The translations under genes were made by a program, and so were the position numbers. Under the pieces are notes generated by a model that was given only the letters and a program-made list of their open reading frames with translations, was not told where the DNA came from and made no database searches. Shown here piece by piece: positions 35,057-43,663 of a stretch of 64,000 bases of DNA; the stretch's first letter is position 1; each line of letters starts with the position of its first letter. Source of the DNA: Campylobacter gracilis (GTDB lineage: Bacteria; Campylobacterota; Campylobacteria; Campylobacterales; Campylobacteraceae). Location: contig NZ_JAHAFS010000013.1 of assembly GCF_018374135.1 (NCBI RefSeq), positions 1 to 64,000 on the forward strand. The letters run 5' to 3'.

Positions 35057-36397
35057 ATGAAACTTTTCGGAACGGACGGCGTACGAGGCAAAGCGGGAGA
35101 ATTTTTGACCGCCGAGCTTGCAATGCGCGTAGCGATGGCAGCGGGAATTTATTTTAGGAAAAATTCCGTTACGAATATGATTTTAGTCGGCAAAGATACC
35201 CGCAGAAGCGGCTATATGATAGAAACAGCGATCGTTGCAGGCCTTACCTCGGTGGGCTACAACGTCCGCCAGATCGGACCGATGCCTACTCCTGCGATTG
35301 CTTTTCTTACGGAAGATATGCGCTGCGACGCGGGCATCATGATAAGCGCAAGCCACAATCCATACTACGACAACGGCATTAAATTTTTCAACAGCGAGGG
35401 CTTCAAACTCGACGAAAAAGAGGAAGCGCAGATCGAAAAAATTTATTTCAGCGACGAACTCATTGCCGAGGCGCGCACCAAAATGATGCAAATCGGCGCC
35501 GCAAAGCGCGTGGACGACGTCATCGGCAGATATATCGTGCATATTAAAAATTCCTTCCCGAAGCAAAAGACGCTGCACGGGCTTCGCGTCGTGCTTGATT
35601 GCGCAAACGGAGCAAGCTACAGGGTCGCGCCTACGGTATTTAACGAGCTGGGGGCCGAAACGATCGTCATCGGCGACGAACCCAACGGCAAAAATATAAA
35701 CGACGCTTGCGGTGCGCTAAGCCCGCAAAATTTAGCCTCGGAGGTCAAAAGATTACGCGCCGACGTGGGCTTTGCCTTTGACGGCGACGCCGACAGACTC
35801 GTGGTCGTGGACGAAAACGGAGAGATCATCCACGGCGACGCGCTACTTGGAATTTTAGCAGTCTATTTGAAAGGAAAAAATCACTTAGCAGGCAATAAAA
35901 TGGTAGCCACAGTAATGAGTAATTCTGCGCTGGAGGATTTTTTAGCTAAACACGACATCGCGCTTCATCGCTGCAATGTAGGCGATAAATTTGTACTTGA
36001 GACGATGCACGAACTAGGCGCAAATTTTGGCGGCGAGCAGAGCGGGCACGTGATTTTCGGCGATTACGCCAAAACGGGCGACGGCATCGCAAGCGCGCTG
36101 CAATTTGCCGCTTGCATGTTGGATATGAAAAAGAAGGCAAGCGAATTTTCGGGGATGATTAAGCCCTATCCACAAATTTTAAAGAATTTAAAAATTTCGG
36201 ATAAAAAGCCGCTTGAAAAATTAAAAGGGCTAAAGGAGCTTGAAGCAAGCCTTAAAACGGACAAGATCCGCTCGCTCTTTCGCTACTCCGGCACCGAAAA
36301 CGTTATCCGCCTCTTAATCGAGGGCAAAAACGAAAAATTGCTACAAAAGCGAATGGACGAGGTCGAAAAATTTTTTACTAAAGCCCTAAATGAGTAG
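35057..36397 (+). CDS. glmM: Phosphoglucosamine mutase
   Basis: 446 residues. Converts glucosamine-6-phosphate to glucosamine-1-phosphate for UDP-GlcNAc, feeding peptidoglycan and LOS. The start KLFGTDGVRGKAGE, the phosphoserine loop MISASHNPYYDNGIK, metal loop FDGDADRL, sugar loop GGEQSGH and phosphate loop FRYSGTENVIR are all intact. AAGGA lies upstream of ATG 35057. The next gene, lspA, starts about 100 bp downstream. Confidence 0.96.
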   Translation: MKLFGTDGVRGKAGEFLTAELAMRVAMAAGIYFRKNSVTNMILVGKDTRRSGYMIETAIVAGLTSVGYNVRQIGPMPTPAIAFLTEDMRCDAGIMISASHNPYYDNGIKFFNSEGFKLDEKEEAQIEKIYFSDELIAEARTKMMQIGAAKRVDDVIGRYIVHIKNSFPKQKTLHGLRVVLDCANGASYRVAPTVFNELGAETIVIGDEPNGKNINDACGALSPQNLASEVKRLRADVGFAFDGDADRLVVVDENGEIIHGDALLGILAVYLKGKNHLAGNKMVATVMSNSALEDFLAKHDIALHRCNVGDKFVLETMHELGANFGGEQSGHVIFGDYAKTGDGIASALQFAACMLDMKKKASEFSGMIKPYPQILKNLKISDKKPLEKLKGLKELEASLKTDKIRSLFRYSGTENVIRLLIEGKNEKLLQKRMDEVEKFFTKALNE

Positions 36398-36495
36398 CGA
36401 TTTTATAAAATTTTACGGCGCGACAAGCTACCAGCTCCACATGAAAAGCACAGGCAAAAAACGCAGGCTTTATATATTTAAATTTGGATTGCAAG

Positions 36496-36957
36496 ATGGC
36501 TAAGACCTGTATTAAATTTATCCTGCTTTTCGCGGTGATCTTTGCGATCGATCAAACGATCAAGCTCGCGTTTTTAAACGGCTTTTCGTGGCAGGGGGAG
36601 TTTTTTTCGCTAGAGCTTACACTTAATCGCGGCGTTGCGTTTTCGATGTTTGCGTTTTTGGGCGAAAATTTAAAATTTATCCAGATCGCGCTGATCTCAG
36701 CGCTTGCAGCGTATGTATTTTGCCATAAAAAGCTCTTTTGTGAGCACTGGATGCCGTTTGCGCTGATGCTCGCGGGAGGCTGCTCGAACCTGCTCGATCG
36801 CTTCATTCGCGGCGGCGTGGTCGATTATGTCGCATGGCATAAGTGGTTTGAGTTTGCGGTGTTTAATTTTGCCGACGTGATGATCGATCTAGCCGTGGTG
36901 ATTTTTATTTTTCAGGGCTTACGCACCGCAAAAAAGGAGAAAAATGAAGAGAAATAA
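36496..36957 (+). CDS. lspA: Lipoprotein signal peptidase
   Basis: 153 residues, four membrane segments. Cleaves the signal peptide of diacylglyceryl prolipoproteins (type II signal peptidase). Catalytic Asp residues lie in GGVVDYVAWH and FNFADVMIDLA; the other family motifs DQTIKLAF and LNRGVAFSMF are present. ATG 36496 is chosen over TTG 36484. The stop overlaps the next gene by 14 nt, so translation is probably coupled. Confidence 0.95.
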   Translation: MAKTCIKFILLFAVIFAIDQTIKLAFLNGFSWQGEFFSLELTLNRGVAFSMFAFLGENLKFIQIALISALAAYVFCHKKLFCEHWMPFALMLAGGCSNLLDRFIRGGVVDYVAWHKWFEFAVFNFADVMIDLAVVIFIFQGLRTAKKEKNEEK

Positions 36958-37336
36958 TTACATCGCTTACGCGCTTTGGTTTTTAGGCGCGTTTTCGTGG
37001 ATCGCAGCTATGCCAATCGGTGGCGGACTGCATAGAATTTATTGCGGCAAATTTATCAGCGGATTTGCTCAAATCGCGCTATTTTGGCTGGGAAGTTTTA
37101 CGCTGTGGTTTTTAGTGGGCTTTTTGTTTTGGGCGATTTGGGGAATTTGGATTTTGCTAGATATATTTTTCGTAGGAATTTGGGTAGAAGATTTAAATGC
37201 TTTTGCAAGCGAGACTGAGGAAGACGACTACGAAGGACGTCTAAAAAAAGTCGATGCGCTCTTTGAGCTGTATCAAAAAGGCGCGATTTCTAAAGAAGAA
37301 TTCGAGGCGCGAAAAGAAATTTTAATAAGAGATTAA
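36944..37336 (+). CDS. TM2-domain protein with C-terminal SHOCT motif
   Basis: 130 residues. The TM2 domain (about 1-80) has two or three membrane segments with GGGLHRIYCGKFISGFAQI, the usual Gly-rich HRFYxG turn. The C-terminal RLKKVDALFELYQKGAISKEEFEARKEIL is a textbook SHOCT motif, a short oligomerisation segment. It is an inner-membrane protein of unknown function. It overlaps lspA by 14 nt and is followed by hemJ after 9 nt, so it belongs to a glmM/lspA/hemJ unit. Confidence 0.8.
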   Translation: MKRNNYIAYALWFLGAFSWIAAMPIGGGLHRIYCGKFISGFAQIALFWLGSFTLWFLVGFLFWAIWGIWILLDIFFVGIWVEDLNAFASETEEDDYEGRLKKVDALFELYQKGAISKEEFEARKEILIRD

Positions 37337-37345
37337 GGAGAAAAA

Positions 37346-37786
37346 ATGAGTTACTATTGGTTTAAATTTGTCCATTTTGCGGGCTTTATTTCATGGATGG
37401 CGATGCTGTTTTACATGCCGCGCCTGTATGTTTATCATGCTGAAAATTTAGACAAGCCGGATTTCGTAAAGGTCGTTAAAAAGATGGAGCGGATGCTGTA
37501 TCACGCGATTGGCTGGATAGCAATGGCAGTGACGGTTTTTAGCGGCGTGATGCTTATCATTTTAAATCCGGGGCTTATGAAAATGGGGTATTTTCATATA
37601 AAATTACTAGCCGGAGTTTTGTTAATCTGTTATCATTTGTGGCTGTATTATTATATGTATAAATTTGAAAAAAACGAGTGTCACAGGAGCGGAAAATACT
37701 TCCGTGCGATCAACGAAGGCCCTACGATCATAATGTTTATAATACTTTATGCAATGCTAATAATGCCGAATTTACCGAGCAACTAG
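37346..37786 (+). CDS. hemJ: Protoporphyrinogen IX oxidase HemJ
   Basis: 146 residues, four membrane segments. HemJ oxidises protoporphyrinogen IX in haem synthesis and replaces HemG/HemY in Campylobacterota. The conserved His near the N-terminus (FVHFAGFISWMA), the YFHIKLLAGVLL segment and the RAINEGPT motif match the family. AAGGAG precedes ATG. It follows the TM2/SHOCT gene with 9 nt between. Confidence 0.93.
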   Translation: MSYYWFKFVHFAGFISWMAMLFYMPRLYVYHAENLDKPDFVKVVKKMERMLYHAIGWIAMAVTVFSGVMLIILNPGLMKMGYFHIKLLAGVLLICYHLWLYYYMYKFEKNECHRSGKYFRAINEGPTIIMFIILYAMLIMPNLPSN

Positions 37787-37850
37787 CCCGTTTTGATAAA
37801 AATTTAATTAAAATTTGCATAAAATTAGAGCAAAATTTTAAAGGAAGCAT

Positions 37851-39014
37851 GTGCAACATATCATTAAGAAAATTTTATCAAGTGAAAGTAGTGCCGGCGT
37901 TATATTACTTCTATCCGCGGTTTTTGCGATCGTAGCTCAAAACGTAGAATTTTTATCAAAGTATTATGAAGCGTTTTTGCATCTAAGTTTTACAATAGGC
38001 GTGGGTTCTGCGAAGCTCGACGAATCGATGCATTTTTTAGTAAACGACGTGCTTATGGCGATATTCTTCTTTGCCATCGGACTTGAGCTCAAGCGCGAAA
38101 AGATCGAAGGGCAGTTGCGCCATTTCTCTCAAATTTTACTTCCTAGCTTCGCGGCTTTGGGCGGAGTAATGATGCCCGCAATCATATTTTCGATCATCAA
38201 CTGGGGCGATGCCGTCGCGATGAAGGGCTGGGCAATCCCTACGGCGACCGATATCGCTTTTGCCGTGGGCGTTATGGCGCTTTTAGGCAAAAAAATCCCG
38301 GCTAGCCTTAAAATTTTCGTTTTGACACTTGCGATAATGGACGATCTGTGTGCAATTTTAATCATCGCTTTGTTTTATTCCTCTACCATAAACGCAATCT
38401 ATCTAGGCGGCGCGGCTGCCTGTGTCGCAATAATGCTAGCGATGAGCAGACTTGGCGTTGATAAAAAGCTTCCGTTTATCATCGTAGCCGTTGTGCTGTG
38501 GGTAATGGTACTAAACTCCGGCATCCACGCGACCATCGCAGGAGTACTGGCGGGCTTTTGCATCCCGCTTAAGACCCGCTCGGGCTCTATGCTAAAGGAT
38601 ATGGAGCACGGACTAGCCTACCCAGTAAATTTCTTCATCTTGCCGATCTTTGCCTTTACAAACGCAGGCGTTTCGCTAGCGGGCATCAGTCCTAGCTTCC
38701 TTTTCGGTCCGGTGCCTATGGGCATTATGCTCGGACTATTTTTTGGTAAACAGATCGGAATTTTTGCCTTCAGCTGGATCTTAATCAAAGCCAAAATCGC
38801 CTACATGCCCGAAAATGCAGGCTGGCCACAGCTTTACGCAGTAGCAATCATCTGTGGTATTGGCTTTACGATGGCGCTTTTCGTCGATGGCCTCGCATAC
38901 GGCGGCAGCGATATGTATCATTACACGGACAAGCTCGCGGTATTTTTAGGCTCGATAATTTCCGGGGTAGTGGGATTTTTCGTCGCAAAAGCAGTCGCGG
39001 TAAAACAAAGCTAA
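37851..39014 (+). CDS. nhaA: Na+/H+ antiporter NhaA
   Basis: 387 residues with about twelve membrane segments. Expels Na+ in exchange for protons. The ion-binding aspartates correspond to D164-D165 in LAIMDDLCAIL; the upstream PTATDIAFAVGVMALLG motif is intact, as is the C-terminal GIGFTMALFV. The start is GTG at 37851 with AAGGA 5 nt upstream. It lies 64 nt after hemJ, in its own or a shared unit. Confidence 0.96.
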   Translation: MQHIIKKILSSESSAGVILLLSAVFAIVAQNVEFLSKYYEAFLHLSFTIGVGSAKLDESMHFLVNDVLMAIFFFAIGLELKREKIEGQLRHFSQILLPSFAALGGVMMPAIIFSIINWGDAVAMKGWAIPTATDIAFAVGVMALLGKKIPASLKIFVLTLAIMDDLCAILIIALFYSSTINAIYLGGAAACVAIMLAMSRLGVDKKLPFIIVAVVLWVMVLNSGIHATIAGVLAGFCIPLKTRSGSMLKDMEHGLAYPVNFFILPIFAFTNAGVSLAGISPSFLFGPVPMGIMLGLFFGKQIGIFAFSWILIKAKIAYMPENAGWPQLYAVAIICGIGFTMALFVDGLAYGGSDMYHYTDKLAVFLGSIISGVVGFFVAKAVAVKQS

Positions 39015-39157
39015 AATCCGTAAAAAGATTAAAATCTTAAAATTCTACCGCTCAAAAATTTTAAAAATTTAAGAGCGACTCTAAATTTTAAAAATTTATA
39101 CGCTACAAAATTTAGCTTAAAATTTTAGCTTAAAATTCTGTTTGATCCAAGCGCAGC

Positions 39158-39685
39158 TTAAATCACCAAAATCCCCGCATTTTGCATTAAGCTTAGCGCG
39201 CATTCGTCGTAGTATCCGCGCTCATGGTTCGGCGCATCGTAGGTAGCTACCGCATCGCGCGGAACGATGACGTCCTTATCCTCGCCAGTTTCGTTGAGAT
39301 AGGTGCGCAGGCTAAGCGTGAACTGCATCACGCAGATGTCGGTGCAACAGCCCGTAATCACAAAGCGATCGAAGCCGTCCAGAATTTTCTTATCCAAATT
39401 ATGAAAGCCGTTCGTGCTGCGCTTAAAAGTGACGTTTTGCTCGCTTACGTAGGGCGCGAGCTCCTCGATCACCTCCGCTTCGGGCGAGCCAACTAGACAG
39501 TGGATCGGGTAGCGCTTCATCTCCAAATCCCGCTCGGCGTGAGCGTCACAGATGAAATGCACATTTTTCGCCGCCTCAATCTGTTTAAGCACCGCAGGAG
39601 CGATCTTTGCTATGCTGGGATCGGCCATCGCGCCGAATTTTACGAAGCCGTTTACCATATCGATCACAAATACCAAAGTTTTCAT
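39158..39685 (-). CDS. Isochorismatase-family cysteine hydrolase, nicotinamidase-like
   Basis: 175 residues. The cysteine-hydrolase triad is readable: Asp in VFVIDMVNGF, Lys in NVTFKRSTNGF, and Cys in ITGCCTDICVMQF. The DAHAERDLEMKRYPIHC segment resembles the metal-binding DxHxxxH region of nicotinamidases, so deamidation of nicotinamide is possible, but the family also hydrolyses other amides. ATG 39685 has AAGGAG upstream and overlaps the nitrilase-family stop as TGATG, so the two are translationally coupled; both may act on small amides. Confidence 0.8.
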   Translation of the reverse strand: MKTLVFVIDMVNGFVKFGAMADPSIAKIAPAVLKQIEAAKNVHFICDAHAERDLEMKRYPIHCLVGSPEAEVIEELAPYVSEQNVTFKRSTNGFHNLDKKILDGFDRFVITGCCTDICVMQFTLSLRTYLNETGEDKDVIVPRDAVATYDAPNHERGYYDECALSLMQNAGILVI

Positions 39686-40491
39686 CAAAACTCCTTATAA
39701 ATTTCAGGTTTCATATCTTTTAAAAGATCCATTTTAGCGCGAAATTTTAAAATTTCGTCTAAATCCGCTCGAGCAATCTTCACGGCCTCTTTTTTGCCTA
39801 GGCGCGCGACGATCTCACCGCCCGGACCGATCAGCATGGAATTTCCGCCGAAACTCTCGCCCTGCCCCGTATCGCCGCAGCCGTTTACTGCGCAGATAAA
39901 AATTTGATTTTCGATCGAGCGGGCCTTAGCGAGCGTGATAAAATGCTCTATGCGGCTTTGCGCAAACTGCGCGATCACAAAAACTATCTGCGCGCCGCAA
40001 AGCGCTAAGGCACGAAAAATTTCACAAAAGCGCAGATCATAGCAGATCACGACGCCGATTTTGACCGCGCGATTTTGAAATTTTATCTCGCAAATGCCTA
40101 GCTTATCGCCGCCGCTTACGATCTCGTTTTCGCGAGCGAGCGAAAAGGCATGGATCTTGTCGTAGCGTAAAATTTTGGCTCCGTTTTGATAGACGAAAGC
40201 GGAATTGTAAATTTTATCTTGCCTAGAATTTATCGCTCCGCCAATCAAAACGGCGCCGTTTTTTTGCGAAATTTCGCTTAAAAATTTTTTCGTATGAGCA
40301 GCGTTCGTATCGGCGAGCTCTTTAAATTTAGCCGTATTAAAACTCGTATTAAATGCCTCGGGCAGCACCGCTACGTCCGCACCGCGTTTTAACGCGCGGT
40401 TTATCAGCTCGCGCGCGCGAATAAAATTTTGCTCGCAATCTGCAAAATTTTGAGCTACTTTCACATCCATTTGCAAAATAGCGATTTTCAT
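39685..40491 (-). CDS. Nitrilase-superfamily carbon-nitrogen hydrolase (amidase)
   Basis: 268 residues. The Glu-Lys-Cys triad of the superfamily is present: VLPEAFNTSF, LRYDKIHAFS and VGVVICYDLRF. Overall it resembles omega-amidase or deaminated-glutathione amidase type enzymes, hydrolysing small amides in the cytoplasm. AGGAGG lies 5 nt before ATG. It lies 8 nt after the ruvC stop and overlaps the downstream cysteine hydrolase by 1 nt, making a ruvC-amidase-hydrolase operon. Confidence 0.87.
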   Translation of the reverse strand: MKIAILQMDVKVAQNFADCEQNFIRARELINRALKRGADVAVLPEAFNTSFNTAKFKELADTNAAHTKKFLSEISQKNGAVLIGGAINSRQDKIYNSAFVYQNGAKILRYDKIHAFSLARENEIVSGGDKLGICEIKFQNRAVKIGVVICYDLRFCEIFRALALCGAQIVFVIAQFAQSRIEHFITLAKARSIENQIFICAVNGCGDTGQGESFGGNSMLIGPGGEIVARLGKKEAVKIARADLDEILKFRAKMDLLKDMKPEIYKEF

Positions 40492-40499
40492 AAAACCTC

Positions 40500-40979
40500 C
40501 TATTTAGGCGCTAAGCGCATAACATTTGCATGCGTAAGCGCGATAGCTATGGCATCGGTGATGTCAAGCGGCTTAATCTCCTTATTAATCCCCAAGATCC
40601 GCTTCACCATGAACGCAACCTGCTCCTTCGCCGCCTTTGCTTTGCCCGTGACCGATTTTTTTACCTGAAGTGGCGTATATTCGGCAAAATTTCCAAAAAT
40701 TTGTAAAATTTTAAGAGCCAGCGCACCGCGAAACTGAGCGAGCTTTAAAACAGACTGCGGGTTGTAGGCATAAAACATCGATTCTACCGCGACCTCATCA
40801 ATTTTATGAGCGCTAAAAATTTGATCGATCGCCTCGCTCATCTGCGTCATTTGAAATTGCACGTTTTCAGCCTTCATTTTTACTAGTCCAGCCTCGATGA
40901 GTTTTATCTTATTCACATCTTTTTCCAGAATCGCATAGCCTAAATTTCTAGTTCCTGGATCAATTCCTAAAATTTTCAT
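40500..40979 (-). CDS. ruvC: Holliday junction resolvase RuvC
   Basis: 159 residues. Endonuclease that resolves Holliday junctions with RuvAB. The four catalytic acidic residues can be placed in GIDPGTRNLGYA, VAVESMFY, and the C-terminal DITDAIAIALTHA. AAAGG with 5-nt spacing supports ATG 40979 over GTG 40985. It is divergent from dnaA, with the upstream half of the origin between them. Confidence 0.95.
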   Translation of the reverse strand: MKILGIDPGTRNLGYAILEKDVNKIKLIEAGLVKMKAENVQFQMTQMSEAIDQIFSAHKIDEVAVESMFYAYNPQSVLKLAQFRGALALKILQIFGNFAEYTPLQVKKSVTGKAKAAKEQVAFMVKRILGINKEIKPLDITDAIAIALTHANVMRLAPK

Positions 40980-40985
40980 AGCCAC

Positions 40986-41089
40986 CTTTCACGCTTATTC
41001 ACGGCTTAATCACCGGTGAATAAACTGAAATTTACCGCAAATTTAGTGAAATTTAGCTAAAATAGCGGCTTAATTTATAAGGGAATTTA
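40986..41089. other. Upstream part of the replication origin (ruvC-dnaA spacer)
   Basis: Two DnaA-box-like nonamers face each other: TTATTCACG (40995-41003) and, on the minus strand, TTATTCACC (41015-41023), separated by CTTAATCACCG. Further AT-rich DNA follows up to dnaA. Helicobacter has a bipartite origin with box clusters on both sides of dnaA; the arrangement here looks the same. A TAAAAT at 41058-41063 may be the dnaA -10. Confidence 0.6.
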
Positions 41090-42418
41090 ATGGCGACGTC
41101 ACAAGCACAAGAAATTTTATCAAACCTAGAGAAGGAAATTTTACCTATCGAATACTCTAGATACATTAAAAATTTGAAATTTAACGATAAAAGCTCTACA
41201 CCCCAATTTTTCATCTACAACGCAACTAACGAGTTTATCGCTAAATACGCTCAGACAAAATACGGCACTAAAATAAAAGAACTTATCAAAAAACAATTTG
41301 GACTAAACGACGTGATCGTCAAAATTACCTCAAAGGCTAAAATTTCACCGAAGGAAAAGGTAAAAATCATCTCGGAAAAGCCAAAGAGCACGATTCTAAG
41401 CGAAAATTATAATTTTGAAAATTTTATCATCGGTGACTCAAATAAATTTGCCTTCGAGTGTTCGGTATCCGTCGCGAAAGAGCCTGGAATTCGCTTTAAT
41501 CCGCTCTTTATCTACGGACCTAGTGGGCTTGGAAAAACTCACCTGCTTCAATCGATCGGAAATTACTGCATCAAAAAGGGAAAGACCGTCATTTGTGTCA
41601 CCAGCGAGCAGTTTGCTAATGATTTCGTCTTTAACCTTAAAAACAACTCGATCGATAAATTTAAACAAAAATACCGCAACTGCGACGTTTTGCTCATCGA
41701 CGACATTCAGTTTTTAATCGGGCGCGATAAGGCTCAGGAAGAGCTTTTTTATACGTTTAACGAGTTAAAAGACAAAAACTGCCAAATCGTGCTAACCAAC
41801 GACCTACCACCAAAATTCCTAAAAGGCTTTGAAAGTCGCCTCACAACGCGATTTGAAAGCGGCATAATAGCAAACATAACCCCGCCGGATCTAGAAACTA
41901 AAATCGCTATTATCAATAAAAAAAGCGAAGAAAATCGCGTTAGAATTCCACACGACGTCGTAGAATATATCGCTGCAAATATGGGCGACAATATCCGCGA
42001 GATCGAAGGCGCGATTAATAAACTAAATGCCTATTCCTCAATACTTCGCACAAAGATTACGCTGGAATTTACCAAAAGTACACTACAAGATCAAATTCAC
42101 CAAAAATATTCAAGCGTGAATCTCGAACACGTCATCGAGGTGATCTCAAAAGAACTGAACGTAAAACCTAGTGAACTAAAGAGCAAAACGCGAGCTAAAA
42201 ACGTCGTCGAAGCGCGTCAAATTTGCATATATCTAACCAAACAGTTAACTCAAAACTCAATGCCTAAAATCGCCGCATTTTTTAATCTAAAAGATCACAG
42301 CGCCATCAGCAAAAATATCAAAAAAATCAACGAGCTCATACAAACCGACGAGATGTTAAAGATAAAAATCGAAGAGCTAAAAAACAAAATAACCAAAAAG
42401 GACAAGAATGAAATTTAA
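41090..42418 (+). CDS. dnaA: Chromosomal replication initiator DnaA
   Basis: 442 residues. AAA+ ATPase that binds DnaA boxes and unwinds the origin. The N-terminal domain (about 1-85) is followed by Walker A GPSGLGKTH, Walker B VLLIDDIQF, and the C-terminal box-binding helix region with KIAAFFNLKDHSAISKNIKKI. AAGGGA precedes ATG. It has more A/T-rich codons than genes outside the 41-49 kb block. dnaN follows after 156 bp containing the second cluster of boxes. Confidence 0.98.
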   Translation: MATSQAQEILSNLEKEILPIEYSRYIKNLKFNDKSSTPQFFIYNATNEFIAKYAQTKYGTKIKELIKKQFGLNDVIVKITSKAKISPKEKVKIISEKPKSTILSENYNFENFIIGDSNKFAFECSVSVAKEPGIRFNPLFIYGPSGLGKTHLLQSIGNYCIKKGKTVICVTSEQFANDFVFNLKNNSIDKFKQKYRNCDVLLIDDIQFLIGRDKAQEELFYTFNELKDKNCQIVLTNDLPPKFLKGFESRLTTRFESGIIANITPPDLETKIAIINKKSEENRVRIPHDVVEYIAANMGDNIREIEGAINKLNAYSSILRTKITLEFTKSTLQDQIHQKYSSVNLEHVIEVISKELNVKPSELKSKTRAKNVVEARQICIYLTKQLTQNSMPKIAAFFNLKDHSAISKNIKKINELIQTDEMLKIKIEELKNKITKKDKNEI

Positions 42419-42574
42419 ACTTTATAAAAATAAAGCAAAAAAGGTGAATGAAAGTGAATAAAACAAAGCTACTTACTCACTGGATAAACTACCTAAAGAC
42501 AAGTTTTAGAATAAGTTTTTCACAAAAACCACTTACCAACTACTACAACGATAAAAATTTAAAAGGATAAAAAT
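42419..42574. other. Downstream part of the replication origin (dnaA-dnaN spacer)
   Basis: Box-like nonamers are TTTTTCACA (42516-42524, plus), TTATTCACT (42453-42461, minus), TCATTCACC (42443-42451, minus) and TTACTCACT (42473-42481, plus). AT-rich tracts at 42419-42440 and 42540-42570 are candidates for the unwinding element. In C. jejuni oriC is in this position. Confidence 0.7.
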
Positions 42575-43654
42575 ATGAAAGTGTTAATCACTAAAAAACT
42601 TCTAGAAGAGATAGTTTCAAATACGAGCTCCTATCTTGATAAAAAAGATCTAAGCTCGATAACTTCGCATCTTTTAATGAGTGCAAAAAATGGAATTTTT
42701 AGTATAAAAGCTACCGATCACGAAATCGGTCTAAGCTATAATCTTCAAAACGTCTCAATAGAAACAGAGGGAGAAGCTACAGCAAATGGAGGCAAGCTCC
42801 TTAGCGTAATTAAAGGTCTAAGCGACGATAACGTTACTTTAGAAACTGTCAACGGAGTGCTATTCGTAAAGCAAAAAAAATCCAAGTACAAGCTTCCGAT
42901 GTTTGAGACGAGGGATTTTCCAAGCTTCCCTACAATAGATGGTAAAAACAGTTTTGACGTAAATGCTGGAATTTTAGGCAGAAGTCTTAAAAAAATCTAT
43001 CCGTCGATCGATACGAACAATCCAAAATATGAGCTAAATGGAGCCTTAATCGACGTAAAAGAGGGCTTTTTAAATTTAGTCGGAACCGATACAAAGCGAC
43101 TTAGCGTTTATAAGCTGATCACTCAATCAAAAGCGAGCGAGCTAGATACTAAAATTTTAATTCCTAAAAAGGCGATAGGCGAAATTCAAAAATTATTTTC
43201 GGATAAAATTAAAATTTACTACGACGAAAACGTGCTACTAGCAGTGAGCGAAAATTTTGAGTTTTTTACAAAGCTTATTAACGGCAAATTTCCAAACTAC
43301 GAGCGCGTTATCCCAAACGATACGGCATATAAAATTTTAATTCCGCGCGATAAGATGGTAAGTGGCGTACGAGCGATAAACGCTATGTGCGAGGAGATGA
43401 AAGTTACCATTAAAAAGGACGGAATGGTTTTTGAAAGCATAAACGAGGATAATTCCGAGGCAAAGACCGAAATTGAAGCGGCGATCGAGATAAACGGCGA
43501 GATAGTTTTTGGTGTTAAAAATCGCTTTTTGCTAGATTTTTTAAGTAATATCGAGAGCGAAATTTTTGAGCTTGATTTTAACAGCTCCGATACGGCATTC
43601 GTGCTTAGCGCGGATGGTTTAAAAACGGTCGTCATGCCGATAAATAATATTTAA
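42575..43654 (+). CDS. dnaN: DNA polymerase III beta sliding clamp
   Basis: 359 residues, three clamp subdomains. Recognised by overall pattern: the MKVLITKKLLEEIVSN start, FSIKATDHEIGL, IDVKEGFLNLVGTDTKRLSVY in the middle and VVMPI at the C-terminus. It encircles DNA and tethers polymerase III. AAAAGGA precedes the ATG. gyrB follows after 9 nt, so dnaN-gyrB is an operon. Confidence 0.97.
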   Translation: MKVLITKKLLEEIVSNTSSYLDKKDLSSITSHLLMSAKNGIFSIKATDHEIGLSYNLQNVSIETEGEATANGGKLLSVIKGLSDDNVTLETVNGVLFVKQKKSKYKLPMFETRDFPSFPTIDGKNSFDVNAGILGRSLKKIYPSIDTNNPKYELNGALIDVKEGFLNLVGTDTKRLSVYKLITQSKASELDTKILIPKKAIGEIQKLFSDKIKIYYDENVLLAVSENFEFFTKLINGKFPNYERVIPNDTAYKILIPRDKMVSGVRAINAMCEEMKVTIKKDGMVFESINEDNSEAKTEIEAAIEINGEIVFGVKNRFLLDFLSNIESEIFELDFNSSDTAFVLSADGLKTVVMPINNI

Positions 43655-43663
43655 AGGAAAATT

